Shown in pieces: positions 1 through 9,829 of a DNA stretch of 64,000 bases. Made by a program: the position numbers and the translations under genes. The notes beneath the pieces are model-generated. The model searched no databases and was not told the DNA's origin. It was given only the letters and a program-made list of their open reading frames with translations. The stretch comes from Termitomyces sp. T153 (taxonomy: Eukaryota; Basidiomycota; Agaricomycetes; Agaricales; Lyophyllaceae). How positions within the stretch are numbered: position 1 is the stretch's first letter; every line of letters begins with the position of its first letter. The stretch lies in contig JACKQL020000138.1 of assembly GCA_018296165.2 (NCBI GenBank), positions 1-64,000 of the forward strand, read 5' to 3'.

Positions 1-790
1 CCAATCGATCAGACCTGTAACATAGCCGTCATCATCGACAAAGACAATCTGGTAGCCATAGTTGGACATAGATAGCACGAAAGGAAGACCGTCAAGCGAT
101 TGATCGGGCAAGGCCCCAGCGAATAGGCGTAGCAGCGACTGGAAAATTTTGCGATGCAGAAAAGATGCCTTACTATATGGCCCGCTTACGGTTATGTCCC
201 CCTCCAAGATACTTTCGTTCACAGGAAGCAGAGGACAAACAACACGAGAGTCGGTCTTTGCGTCATAATCGAGACATCCAATGGATGGGAACTCGAGATT
301 CCCAAGCTGGACCATACACGAAACAAGGGATCGGAACACATTTTTGCGATGTTCCTCTCTGAACCACTTCGGATCGAACCACAGCTTACAAAGTTAGGTG
401 TCTTCAACGCGATTGAAAAAGTATATGGTCGACCAATGACATTGTTGGTGTCAACAGAGGAGTCATGAATGAGAGGTATAGGGATACTTGTGCGGCTCTG
501 AATAAGTTTCATGGTAATGACCATTCTGCTTGAGGGGTACGAAATACTCGATGGACGTTATCTTCGAAGTCGATGAACCAGACTACATTGAAAGCTCCAG
601 CTTTCTGAAGAGGATTGACTGTGCACGCCACATTGATCAATGCAGTGCGTTTACGTATAGCCGTAGCTAGAGACGCAATCGAGCTAAGATCGATGCGTTC
701 AACGAAAGAAGGAAGGGAAGCTGCCTCTGACAGCTGAGAGGAAGACATCGAGAGGTGGTCTTGGGTCGGTTGAAGGTCAGACTGAGACAT
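1..790 (-). pseudogene. APH-like phosphotransferase (kinase-like fold), partial and broken
   Basis: On the minus strand, several adjacent reading frames together read like the fungal aminoglycoside-phosphotransferase (APH/choline-kinase-like) family. Positions 509-790 give an N-terminal part with AGAFNVVWFIDFED, the usual glycine-containing start of the N-lobe, followed by an Arg-rich strand. Positions 219-524 give a part with IPIPLIHDSS and NVIGRPYT, typical of the segment after the conserved Glu. Positions 1-180 give FVLSMSNYGYQIVFVDDDGY followed by VTGLIDW, the brace and DxD-like region, where the family normally has an H-x-D-x-x-x-x-N loop. Here that loop reads S-M-S-N-Y-G-Y-Q, so the catalytic Asp appears lost. 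Frame changes near 180 and 510 and the lost loop indicate a pseudogene. It runs off the left edge. The family call is moderate; the substrate is unknown. Confidence 0.5.
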
Positions 791-919
791 ATTGATGGCA
801 CAATACGTTTCATAAACATTGAGTCGGAGACTAATATTGAGGATTTTGAGTTGCCCTTGTCACGTTTAGTTGTTTGGGTCACAGTTGATTGCCATGCTTG
901 TGATTATCTATACTTGAGG

Positions 920-1925
920 CCTGAGGTGCCAGCGAGTGGGGAGTCGTTGGCTTAGACGTGTATCGATGTCAGTGGGCGTTGACTGCAATATTTTATCAGT
1001 ATCATGAACGCATCAGTATCATGGACGCGCAACACCACGCGAACGCACCGTAAGCGGCTTTGGCCCCTCCCCTCCGTCTGTACAAGCGTAACATTAACCC
1101 TCGCATTCTTCACCCCATCAACACTAACAAAACTCTCCCGCCCCCGCTGCATCCTTCTCGATCTTCTCTAGGCCTTTCCCCGCAAAAATCTTCTTCACCT
1201 TCTCCTACCCACCTTCCTCCGCATCAAGCGAACAAAGCACATCGCCTACGCGGAGAACGCCTGAGTGGATATGGCCGACGTAGAGCATGCCGACATACGG
1301 GTCGCTCTCGATTTGGACAGTGAGCATAGAGAAGGTGCGTGTACGGTCGAGGTACATGGGGTGGGACGTGTGCGAGTATGAGGTCAAAGAGCGGGGCCAT
1401 GCTTGGTGTTGCGGTTGCACTGGGATGGGACCGAGCGTACTGTGTCGTCGTCGTCGTCGTTACAGAACTTACCTGAGACCACGGCTTAGAGCTTTACTTA
1501 GAACGAACCTCGTCTGTGTCATTGGGCCTTCGGTAGGGTCAACAACATATGCAACGCCACTGAAATTCACGTGTCCAGGTGTGTCCACGATATCAATCAA
1601 GTTCCCGTTGTATATAATGCTAGTGCACTTTGTAGTCAGATGATCAACAAGCCCATTGACAGAATAGTATAGTCAGCTGATCAACAAGCGTCGTTTTGCC
1701 ATGCACTGCTGGCACTGGAACATGTTTCCATTTAGAAAAATGGAAAAAGAAACCTGTCATGCCATTTCTTTGACATATTTTTCCTTTGGAAAAAAGCTTC
1801 TCCGATAGTTTAGAGCCTTTTTCCATTGGAAGTATACTTTTTGGAAATGGCATAACAGGTTTATTTATCAGTATTTTCTCAGTAAAATCTATTGGCTGCC
1901 AGCAGTGATGGTTCCACTGTTGATT
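920..1925 (-). pseudogene. TypA/BipA-type translational GTPase relic, copy A
   Basis: The minus strand carries pieces of a bacterial-type TypA/BipA GTPase. These are the G1 motif HGKTTLVDQL (around 1680-1703), the G3 region [16 protein letters not shown] (around 1530-1585), [15 protein letters not shown] (around 1490-1530), and part of domain II (around 1200-1420) with HLDRTRTFSMLTVQIESDPY and VGMLYVGHIHSGVLRVGDV. The Asp normally found after GHV/GHA in the G3 region is Asn here. Much of the switch I region is missing, a transposon-like insert splits the G1 histidine codon, and frames change repeatedly, so this is a pseudogene. It lies head to head with the ALDH relic, as in copy B. TypA/BipA normally acts on ribosomes under stress. 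Confidence 0.75.
1704..1907. mobile_element. CACTG-ended MITE (CACTA-type foldback) inserted in TypA relic
   Basis: This is a 204-bp insert beginning CACTGCTGGCA and ending TGCCAGCAGTG, which are perfect 11-bp terminal inverted repeats. It is flanked on both sides by the 3-bp duplication ATG (1701-1703 and 1908-1910). The matching place in arm B (around 31550-31560) has the uninterrupted sequence with a single ATG. An internal pair (AACCTGTCATGCCATTTC around 1753 and its near-perfect complement around 1844) makes it a long foldback. CACT-type ends with a 3-bp duplication are typical of CACTA/CMC-type DNA transposons. It has no coding capacity. Confidence 0.85.
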
Positions 1926-2097
1926 ATTTATCGAAATTCATATCAGCAATCAACACACACAGAGAGGGAAACACGACACATGAGCGCGACGCGTCAGTTA
2001 CATGTTATCACGTGTATGTGTTGTTATTCATATTGTGTCCTCTTTATGTCAACGCATGATCGGCGTAATTTTGAAGTACATTGGATACTGTTCACTG

Positions 2098-2768
2098 ATG
2101 TGCATTCTCATGTTTCCTCACTCTATGCGCAAACAGTGTGAACTTCGTATCCCGCTATGGCGTGTTATGTCGTGCAGGGGCAAGCGCGAAGGTGCGACGG
2201 TCCATCTAGGTGGTGCACGTCATGGCCAGGAAGGCTATTTCATCCAGCCAACAATCTTCACGAACGTCAAGCCCGAGATAAAGATTGTCAAAGAAGAAAT
2301 ATTCGGTCCTGTTGGTGTCGTCTTCAAATTCAAGACTGAGATCTTACTGTTGAACGCTAAATCATAGTGGATGATGAACGTTTGTATACGTAGAGGTCAT
2401 TGAGGCAGCTAACCACACGACGTACGGCCTCGCATGCAATATCTTCTCGCAAAATATCAGCCGTGCGTTGAGAGTGTCACATTCACTCGAGGCTGGCTCT
2501 GCTTGAGTACATGCACGTTCTTGTCGACTTCCCAAGTCCCGATTTGGGGAGCTCAATTTTACCAGGTCAAGTACGCAAAAACGGTAGACATAGCTGTACC
2601 ATTCAACGGTTACAAACAGTCTGGCATCGGCCATGAGCTCGGCGAATATGCCCTGGACACGTGAGCTCATCTGGATCTTATTCTTGATCCAAACATGTGC
2701 TGAGCCTTGACTAATACAGGTACACTCAAGTCAAGGCTGTGCATGTGAACATGGGACAGATGCTGTAA
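2098..2768 (+). pseudogene. Aldehyde dehydrogenase 3' fragment, copy A
   Basis: This fragment encodes only the C-terminal third of an NAD(P)-dependent aldehyde dehydrogenase. Visible parts are [18 protein letters not shown] and [14 protein letters not shown] (2220-2330), which include the family EEIFGPV motif; TTYGLACNIFSQNISRAL after an intron (about 2400-2470); YKQSGIGHELGEYALDT (2600-2660); and, after a further intron, YTQVKAVHVNMGQML with stop TAA at 2766-2768. The catalytic Cys region is absent: homology to copy C starts inside an intron near 2098. In-frame stops around 2530-2600 confirm it is broken. It lies directly upstream of NLR copy A. Confidence 0.8.
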
Positions 2769-2990
2769 TCATTCCGTTCGCTCTTTCTGTGCAATTGTAC
2801 GTGAAAATCTGTGTCAAGGACTCTAATGTGTATGTATATGAGAAAGAATCAAAACATTGTAGAATCGGTGTTCAGAAATAAGTGATTTCAAGTCACTGGC
2901 TGATATAGCATTGTTTGTGAAAAATCAATGATGGCTGTTTCAAGTCTCTGATATAGCGATGTTTCGGGAAAGTCAAGATAGCTGCGAGTT

Positions 2991-2999
2991 ATATATAAG
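2991..2999 (+). promoter_or_regulatory. TATA box candidate upstream of NLR copy A
   Basis: ATATATAAG lies about 155 nt before the NLR start codon in a conserved stretch ending GCACGCACAGCACAGAG-like sequence. The equivalent positions of copies B (near 30515) and C (near 52715) read CACACAGGAG and TACATAGGAG, so the TATA string is intact only in copy A. Confidence 0.45.
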
Positions 3000-3149
3000 A
3001 GACCTGATCTTGATGACTCTCACGCACAGCACAGAGCATCGAAAGCCACGGTCAATTTGTCCTTGCTTATGATGGGACACAGCTGATTGCTGTGATCTTA
3101 TTTGAGCCTGAGAAATTTCCCTTTCTTTCTTTTTGACTACCACGTCGCA

Positions 3150-6100
3150 ATGACAACTCACCGAAAGAACAGTGTTATCCTCCCTTTTCAAGAGAACAGC
3201 GTCGCAACTCCTGGGGTATGTGATTATCTGATGCTCCTCGATTGTAAGTCAAATGGTGCTCTATTTATTAGATTGGACCAGTGGCAAGAGAAACATTTCT
3301 ATTGACACCTCAAAGCCCAAGCCATGAGCGGACCATATCAATCTTGGACAACACAATCACGACTATCCAGCTGATCAAAAATGTGGTTCCCTCACAAACA
3401 GTTAGTGGAATACTGTCATCGATCACTGGAATCCTTAACATAATCAAGGTATGTTAGGCCATGTGTAATGTGGACACAAACTGATGGGATGATATCCTAT
3501 CATATCTTGCTCAGACTACAATTGAGAACCAGGATGATTTCCAGGAACTCGTGGAGCAATGCCAGATGATTGGCCTCGTTGTTTGGCGTGCTACTTGCGA
3601 TACACCACAACACCAACTTGACGCGACAATCCATCGTGCACTGACCAACCTGACAAGGTGAGAAAACATCCCTTGTAGCTGTTCTATCCTCAGTTATTGA
3701 ATGTATCTCAGCTCTGTAGATGACATTCTAGAGGCAGTCAAAGCAAAGACAGAGAAGAATGTAGTTTGCAAGGCTTTTCATGCTACAATTGAGCGGAACA
3801 CTATCAACAAATGGAAGAATGAGTTGATCCATTTCCTGACTATTTTTAATGTGAGTTGTGGGCAGAAATACTGATCCTCATCATAATAAGACACTTTTCA
3901 GATGGAAGTGAATATTGCAACAAATATCTCAATGAACCTGAAGCTTGATGAACTCTTGTCAATGTTCCAAGGACACTCTATAACAACTACTTCCCATTCT
4001 CAAATGCATGTACTCATAGTGGTCACAATGTTATATTGGCTCATTTGTTCTGTAGGGTTGCCATTGAAGAACCTGATGTATTACCCACTCAGCCAAGAGT
4101 TTTTGTTGGAAGGAGTGATCTTGTCCAAAGTGCTACAGATGCTCTGCTGAAATTCCATCATGTTGCTCTCATTGGCCCTGGAGGTATTGGCAAGAGTAGT
4201 GTTGCTCATGCTGTTCTGAATGATGACAAAATTGTCTCCAAATTCCAGGCTAGGAGATATTTTGTCCGATTTGATGATATAGATGTCACTCAGGTGAATC
4301 TGAAAACATTCCTTGATCATATTGCCAGGGCATTGGGCTTTGCAACTCCAGTCAATGCTTACAATCTAATAACAAGGACACTTGCAACTTCAGAAACACT
4401 TCTTGTGCTTGACAATGCTGAGACCTTTCTGAATGCTACCATGGATGCTGGATGGATAGCAGATGCCATTGATGGTTTTGGTGCCAGGTCTAATGTGACC
4501 ATCCTCCTTACTACTCGCACAACTGTATTACCTCCCAACCTGGAATGGGTTAGATTATGGGTGCCACCACTTGAGGAGAGTGCTGCATGTGAGGCTTTCC
4601 AAGCATATTACCCTTCCATTGAAACTTCAATTCTCATCAAACTGCTCTCTGCTGTTGATTTCCACCCTCTCTCAATCAACTTGCTTGCCCAAGCAGCTGT
4701 CCAAAATGAGTGGTCTCCTCAAGACCTCATTACTGCTTGGGATCATCAATGTGCAACTCTACTTGAGGCAGGGGATGGTAAAAGTCAAAGTCTTGCTGTG
4801 ACAATTGAGACATCTCTCAATTCTCCTTCCTTTCTCAAGCTTGGTGAAACAGTCCATCATCTCTTGCAAATTATTGCTTTTCTCCCCCAGGGAATTAGCA
4901 GGACTCATCTTGCAACAATTTTTCCTGGATTATCAAACATTGAAACCTGTGCAGATGCCTTGTGTAGGCAGTCTCTTGCCTATCTCAATGGCAACTTCAT
5001 CACACTTCTGGCTCCTGTACGGTTATACATATCAAGTCACTATAATCAAGATACTCCACTTTTCAGGGGAGTCCAGAGATATTATGCTGCCCATATCAAG
5101 GAATCACAGATTGTCATTGCAGAATATGTGAACATTGAACATGTCCTTATTCACTGGCTCAGAAACACTGAGGGGGACACTCAAGCCATCCTTAATGTGT
5201 TGACAACTGCAAGTTGGTTTTCATATATCCTCTGGCACTATGTCCCCCTCTCAGTTTCTCTGTACCCAGCAATATCTGCTTTGGATGTACACAACACACA
5301 TGATTCCAGGTCATGGACAAACTTCTTCCTGAAGAGACAAAAATCCAAAATTCTCCTCAGAAGCAAGTCAATATGTCTATTTCACCTTTCATACCTTATG
5401 TATCTTGTTGGTCAGGTGGAAGAAGGCAAAAAAGCATATGAAGAGGCACAGACACTTGTCCTTGAGGTTGAGGATTTGGATTTACTTGATTTCTATTACC
5501 AGGTACTTGCTGGATATTATTGTTGGCAGGGGAATTTTCTGGCCTCAGAGAAGGTACTGCAAACAGCTTTGAGGTATTGTTCAGGTTTATGTGGTATGTC
5601 CAGACTGAGTGAAGGCACAAAGACTAAGATCAAACTTCAGATGATGACAATCAACCTAATCAAAGGGAGGCCTGACACACTCCAGTCTCTGCCCACCTTC
5701 AAGAAGGAATACAAACAATATAACCTCTGTCTGATCAATTTCTATGAAGGATATCTTGCACTCCAAAACAGCCACTTTGATGTTGCAAAGAAGTGCTTTG
5801 AAGAGATTGAGGCAAGTGATGATGAAGATGATCGTTGGAGGTGGAGGAAGTCTATCCTGCTAGCTGACTTGGCCAATCAAGAAGATGACTATACAAAATC
5901 AAAGACATTACAGGCACAGATACTTGAGTTCATTGAAAGAATGCCAGATCAGGAAAAATTGAATATCATGTTTATCAAAGCTCTCATTGCTGGATACCTA
6001 GCAAAGAAGGGTAACACAGTACATGCCCAGGAATTAATCACTCCACTTGTTGAGTATTCCACCAAATATCTGTCTTTGCGAGTCATAGATTACAAATATT

Positions 6101-6420
6101 TGGCTGGAATGATAGAAATGGCTGATGAAGACTTTGATAAAGCAGCAGATTACTTCACTGAAAACATTGAGGATTGCACTTCACTGGGAGAGTTATGCTG
6201 CTGTGCATATTCACATAGGGCACTTGGTGAAATTGCTGTGGTCAAAGGGGACTTCACAGCTGCAAGCAAGCATTTTGAAAGCACCATGGAATTATGCAAG
6301 TCAATGGGTCTCCCAACAGAGCGCTTGTATTACTCCTATACATGCTACACTCCCAGTGAAAAATTTGATGGGTGGAGGCTGTATAGAGAGGGAAATGACA
6401 TGTTCAAAACAGTTGATTGA
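3150..6420 (+). CDS. NLR/STAND receptor, helical N-domain + NB-ARC-like + TPR, copy A (997 aa)
   Basis: Six exons fit with consistent phases: 3150-3215, 3272-3448, 3515-3657, 3712-3850, 3902-4005 and 4056-6420. The last intron needs a GC-AG donor (GCATGT). The start ATG (MTTHRKNSV) is conserved in all three copies. Residues about 40-190 form an Ile/Leu-rich helical domain (TISILDNTITTIQLIKNVV; SGILSSITGILNIIK) resembling HeLo/MLKL-type four-helix bundles. The ATPase has VFVGRSDLVQ (about 225), P-loop GPGGIGKSS (250-258), Walker B TLLVLDNAE (324-332), sensor LLTTRT (360-365) and HPLSINLLAQ (413-422). From about 600 to the end there are TPR-like helical repeats (for example DFTAASKHFESTMELCKSMG). 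It probably acts in the cytosol as a ligand-triggered oligomerising switch for self/non-self defence. No MHD motif is obvious. The last exon is CpG-poor. NB-ARC/STAND class is confident; the N-domain assignment is inferred. Confidence 0.88.
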
Positions 6421-7202
6421 GAGAAGAACTCATCACATCTGGAATGTGAACATATGACAGACTTCTCTAGTAGTAGTCAAGCTCAGTACATCTTTTGTAT
6501 GGCAAATCTACTTACCACATAAAATCAAAATTGAGTGTTGGCTTTTTGCCAGCCAATAAGTTGTTATTTCCTTGAAAAGAAAAGAAAGTCAACTCATCTA
6601 AAACACATTGTGAGGTGTGCCTGTGATTAGGTATACCCCTCTCTATCTAAGCTTTTCTTAATCCACAGAAGCCCTGCTTTGACAGCTGTATCAGACTTTC
6701 TGAGTATGATCTATTCACTGACTATGATAACTCCAGGGTCATCTAGTTCCTAGGCTAAACATTGGCCAAACTAGTCAGCATGCCACCATCTTGTACTATC
6801 AATTCTGCAAATGCAAAACACTTCTACACTGGCACTGTATGCATCAATTGCCACCATTAATCCATCCTGAACCCTACTTATTGCTAACAACTTCATCCCT
6901 CTAGACCTTGAGTGTCATCAGTTCTCATCTAAGTTCCACAGGCTGAGCCTTATAATAAGGCAGTCATGCAAGGAAACCTAGGGCAACCAAGAACAAAGGA
7001 GATGAGTTGTCCAAATCAGTCTACCTCCTCCACCTCTCCCCTCACCTGTAAGGGTGAAATATGGAGGTTGTGGCTCAGTCACACAACTGGTAGAGGAAGA
7101 TCCAAAGTATATTCAGCACTGTACAGTGTCCACAAGCATAACTACACACTTAGCAGAGAAAAATTCAAAAAGAACAAGTCTAAGGATCTCCTATCCCAGG
7201 TA

Positions 7203-7406
7203 TGACACTTCAGAGGCTGTTGGAGCACAAGAAGGTATGTGATGTTGCCAAGGTATTACAACTACAATGAAGAAATCTATGAATTTACTTTTGATGAGAG
7301 AGTGTGACACTTCAGAGGCTGTTGGAGCATGAGAAGGTATGTGATGTTGCCAAGGTATTACAACTACAATGAAGAAATCTATAAATTTACTTTTGATGAG
7401 AGAGTA
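7203..7406 (+). repeat. 102-bp tandem direct repeat, two units
   Basis: Units at 7203-7304 and 7305-7406 both begin TGACACTTCAGAGGCTGTTG and differ at only a few bases. The same duplication exists in arm B (about 26120-26330), so it predates the inverted duplication. Confidence 0.85.
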
Positions 7407-7888
7407 ACAGGAGGTCTGCTGGATGCTCTGTTACAAACTCCCCTTTGAGACTGTCAATTGTCTCACATAGGTAACTGTCAGCAAGGAAAAAGAAGCAATA
7501 AGGGAATGGGATATGGCATCCCAGCCATGAGACAGTACTGAGGCCACTGATGGTCCCTACATTATGTTTGAGAGGTAGGACCACTAGGTCCTAAAAAGTT
7601 AGTTGGGCAGAGTTCATACTAGCACATGTGCCCAAGTGCATGTTCCAGAGGCAATGAGCAGACACTCAGCTTGCCCATATAAATGGTTTGTATATTGAAC
7701 CACTTGTAGTAGTTCATCTTGCCCATTTGTCCATCTGTGATGATGAGGCTTTTTTATTGCTCACTATGTCAGCCCAGCCTCTGGAGACAACATTAGTCAT
7801 ATTGGTCAAGCCACTAGTGCCAACTTTGGTGGTGGCAGGAGTAGTGACATTAGTTGCCATGGCCATGCCTCAAGGGTCAAGGGCCAAA

Positions 7889-8052
7889 AGTACTCTCATG
7901 AGAGTCAAGTTCCATAGACTCTGATGTAGTTGGATTGTGAGTGCAGATGGGCCAGGGGGAATTGCTGGCTAGTACTCTCATGAGAATCAAGTTCCATAGA
8001 CTCTGATGTAGTTGGATTGTGAGTGCAGATTGGCCAGGGGGAATTGCTGGCT
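7889..8052 (+). repeat. 82-bp tandem direct repeat, two units, arm A only
   Basis: Units at 7889-7970 and 7971-8052 begin AGTACTCTCATGAGA and end GAATTGCTGGCT. Arm B (about 25560-25645) has a single unit, so this tandem duplication arose after the inverted duplication, or was lost in B. Confidence 0.85.
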
Positions 8053-8563
8053 GACAATGGTGAAAGGCTGGCCTCAGCTGGAGATGCAGCCATGTGTGGT
8101 GAGCCAGTGAGGCATTCACCACCTCTGCTAGTCAATCCAAGAGGTGGGTGAAGATGACCAATTCCCCATAGTGCATCCATTCTGTAGCATGCATGGGGAA
8201 ATGACAACAGCTCTCATGGAGGTGTAGGAGCACTTCTGAGTGCTCTTGGATGTTGGCAGTGGGTTTGTACCACCCAGCATATGTGTCTAAGGTGGGAGGT
8301 TTGGCAAAGAGCCTGAGTCAATAATGGCATTCATTGTTGACCTATGTGAGCAGGTCAGTGTGCAGTGCACTCCCTGACCAATGGTGATCCATAAAGCATG
8401 TACCATAGGTATATGCATGGTCCACCTAGATTGGGAGAATGCAGTTGACCAGGAGGTGACTAATGACCTCCACTTTGCTGAGATTGTTGATATGAGCAGG
8501 CTGGATGCTCAGCCTGTGCAATTTGAAGGTGTAGAGAGCAAAGGCATTCAATTGCCCTATCTT

Positions 8564-8660
8564 TGTTGCAATCTGGCAGATAAGACACCATAAGCATGCT
8601 ACACTCATCACACTATCACACATATCACATGCTCTTTGTCATTGTGGCCACCCATCCATC
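8564..8660 (+). repeat. Truncated 5' LTR of Copia 1
   Basis: The first 95 or so bases match the start of the 3' LTR at 12870 (TGTTGCAATCTGG through GTGGCCACCC). Homology then stops and gag-like coding follows at once, so about 240 bp of LTR plus the leader were deleted. Confidence 0.8.
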
Positions 8661-9590
8661 TGAGTCACTCACAAAGACAGCTGATTCAATCTTTGAGAAG
8701 ATTGACTGTGCCTTCAATGCAGGGGAAGTCACAAAGGAGCTTCTGAAGTCCATTGCTATCCTGTTGGCACTCTCTGATAAAGCATATGCACATAATTGAT
8801 CCATTATATCATGTGACCTGATGAATGCAGGTGATATGAAGGCATATGGACCTCATGATATATGCAGGTCCTTGGAGGGGGAACAGATACTAACTGATGC
8901 CAATAAGTCCAGCCTGGCAGCTGCAGACACATCACCAATTGCCTTTATGGTGAGGACTTTGAGATACAAGAAGCTGGTCTGTAGTGGATGTAAGTCCAGG
9001 AACTGTTCTAATTTCCTGGGACATACTGTCCAGTGGTGTATCCTAGAGGGCAGTGGTATGGCTGGAAAGATGGTAGAGGAGTTGAGAACAGCCCAAATCA
9101 CACACTACAATGCACAGTGCAAGGCAAAGGGAAAAGGGAAGGTGGCATCTAGGGTAACAATAACACCAACAGGTGGATCTGCCTTCATGGTGGAAGGGGA
9201 CTCCAACATAATTGCTGCCTATATTACAATGCACAAAGGACCTGCAGCCCCAAAGGCTGAGTTTGCTGGACTGGCATCTGATTCATTCCCTGCTGCTGAC
9301 TCCCTAGCATACATTGAAACACTGAGATTTGATACTCTGCTTGTGTTTGAGGAGGAGATGAAGGAAAGCACTGATCAACAAAACAACATCAACCTCAAGC
9401 AGACTGGGGAAATAGTATTATCTAGCTCAACCTCACCACTTGAAAAATCCCCATTTTACCTCAACTCCAGTGTGACAGTGGACATTTCCCCAAATCCCTC
9501 TGACTTCATTACATTAAAGCTGATTTCTGAGTGCTCAATCTACAGTGTAGGAGGATTGGCAATTGCAGCTACAGGAAGTGGCAGTATCTG
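8656..9590 (+). pseudogene. Copia 1 gag and protease region
   Basis: Reading frames at 8596-8799 and 8821-9591 give an LTKTADSIFEKIDCAFNAG-like gag segment. A zinc-knuckle-like run follows (CSGCKSRNC, then GHTVQWC) near 8980-9040. The second frame, 256 residues, is open to a TGA at 9589-9591. The following sequence (9590-9800) resembles the protease/pre-integrase linker (HILNIPKLTVKLLSVSKLAK-like, with stops). A gag packages the element RNA; this copy is partial because its start is deleted. Confidence 0.65.
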
Positions 9591-9829
9591 ACTGCACCTC
9601 AAGGATGGTAAACACTTAATACTTGAGAACATCCTACACATCCCAAAATTGACAGTAAAGCTACTCTCAGTAAGCAAACTTGCAAAATGCTCAGGAGTCA
9701 CTACTACCTTTGACAATCACAGAGCCACACTCATATGAAAGACCACAAACACATCCATTGCAACTGGTACCCTAGTCCCCAACAGAGATCTCTACACTCT
9801 AAAGCTTTACACTGAGCAAGCCCTTGCCA

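Larger units (their letters stand above)
6421..8563 (+). other. 3' flank of NLR copy A, decayed unclassified repeat DNA
   Basis: There is no gene I can support here. The stretch matches the reverse complement of about 25010-27107 in arm B. It includes a region (6990-7200) resembling the ends of the LTR family seen at 23721, 37258 and 39768, and short minus-strand coding-like strings around 8050-8500 full of stops in both arms. Two local tandem duplications are listed separately. Confidence 0.6.

Noticed and set aside
1446..1461. GTC/CGT microsatellite
   Set aside because: Only about five units, inside the TypA relic; not enough to report as a feature.
4036..4056. Starting the NLR protein at the single-exon open frame (TTG at 4036, ATG at 53737)
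   Set aside because: Those bases fall in the last intron. Joined upstream exons are in phase in all three copies, and only copy C has an ATG there.
6125..6457. Second open frame overlapping the NLR 3' end (also at 27071-27403)
   Set aside because: It lies in another frame of a conserved coding exon, has no independent motif, and its conservation is explained by the NLR frame.
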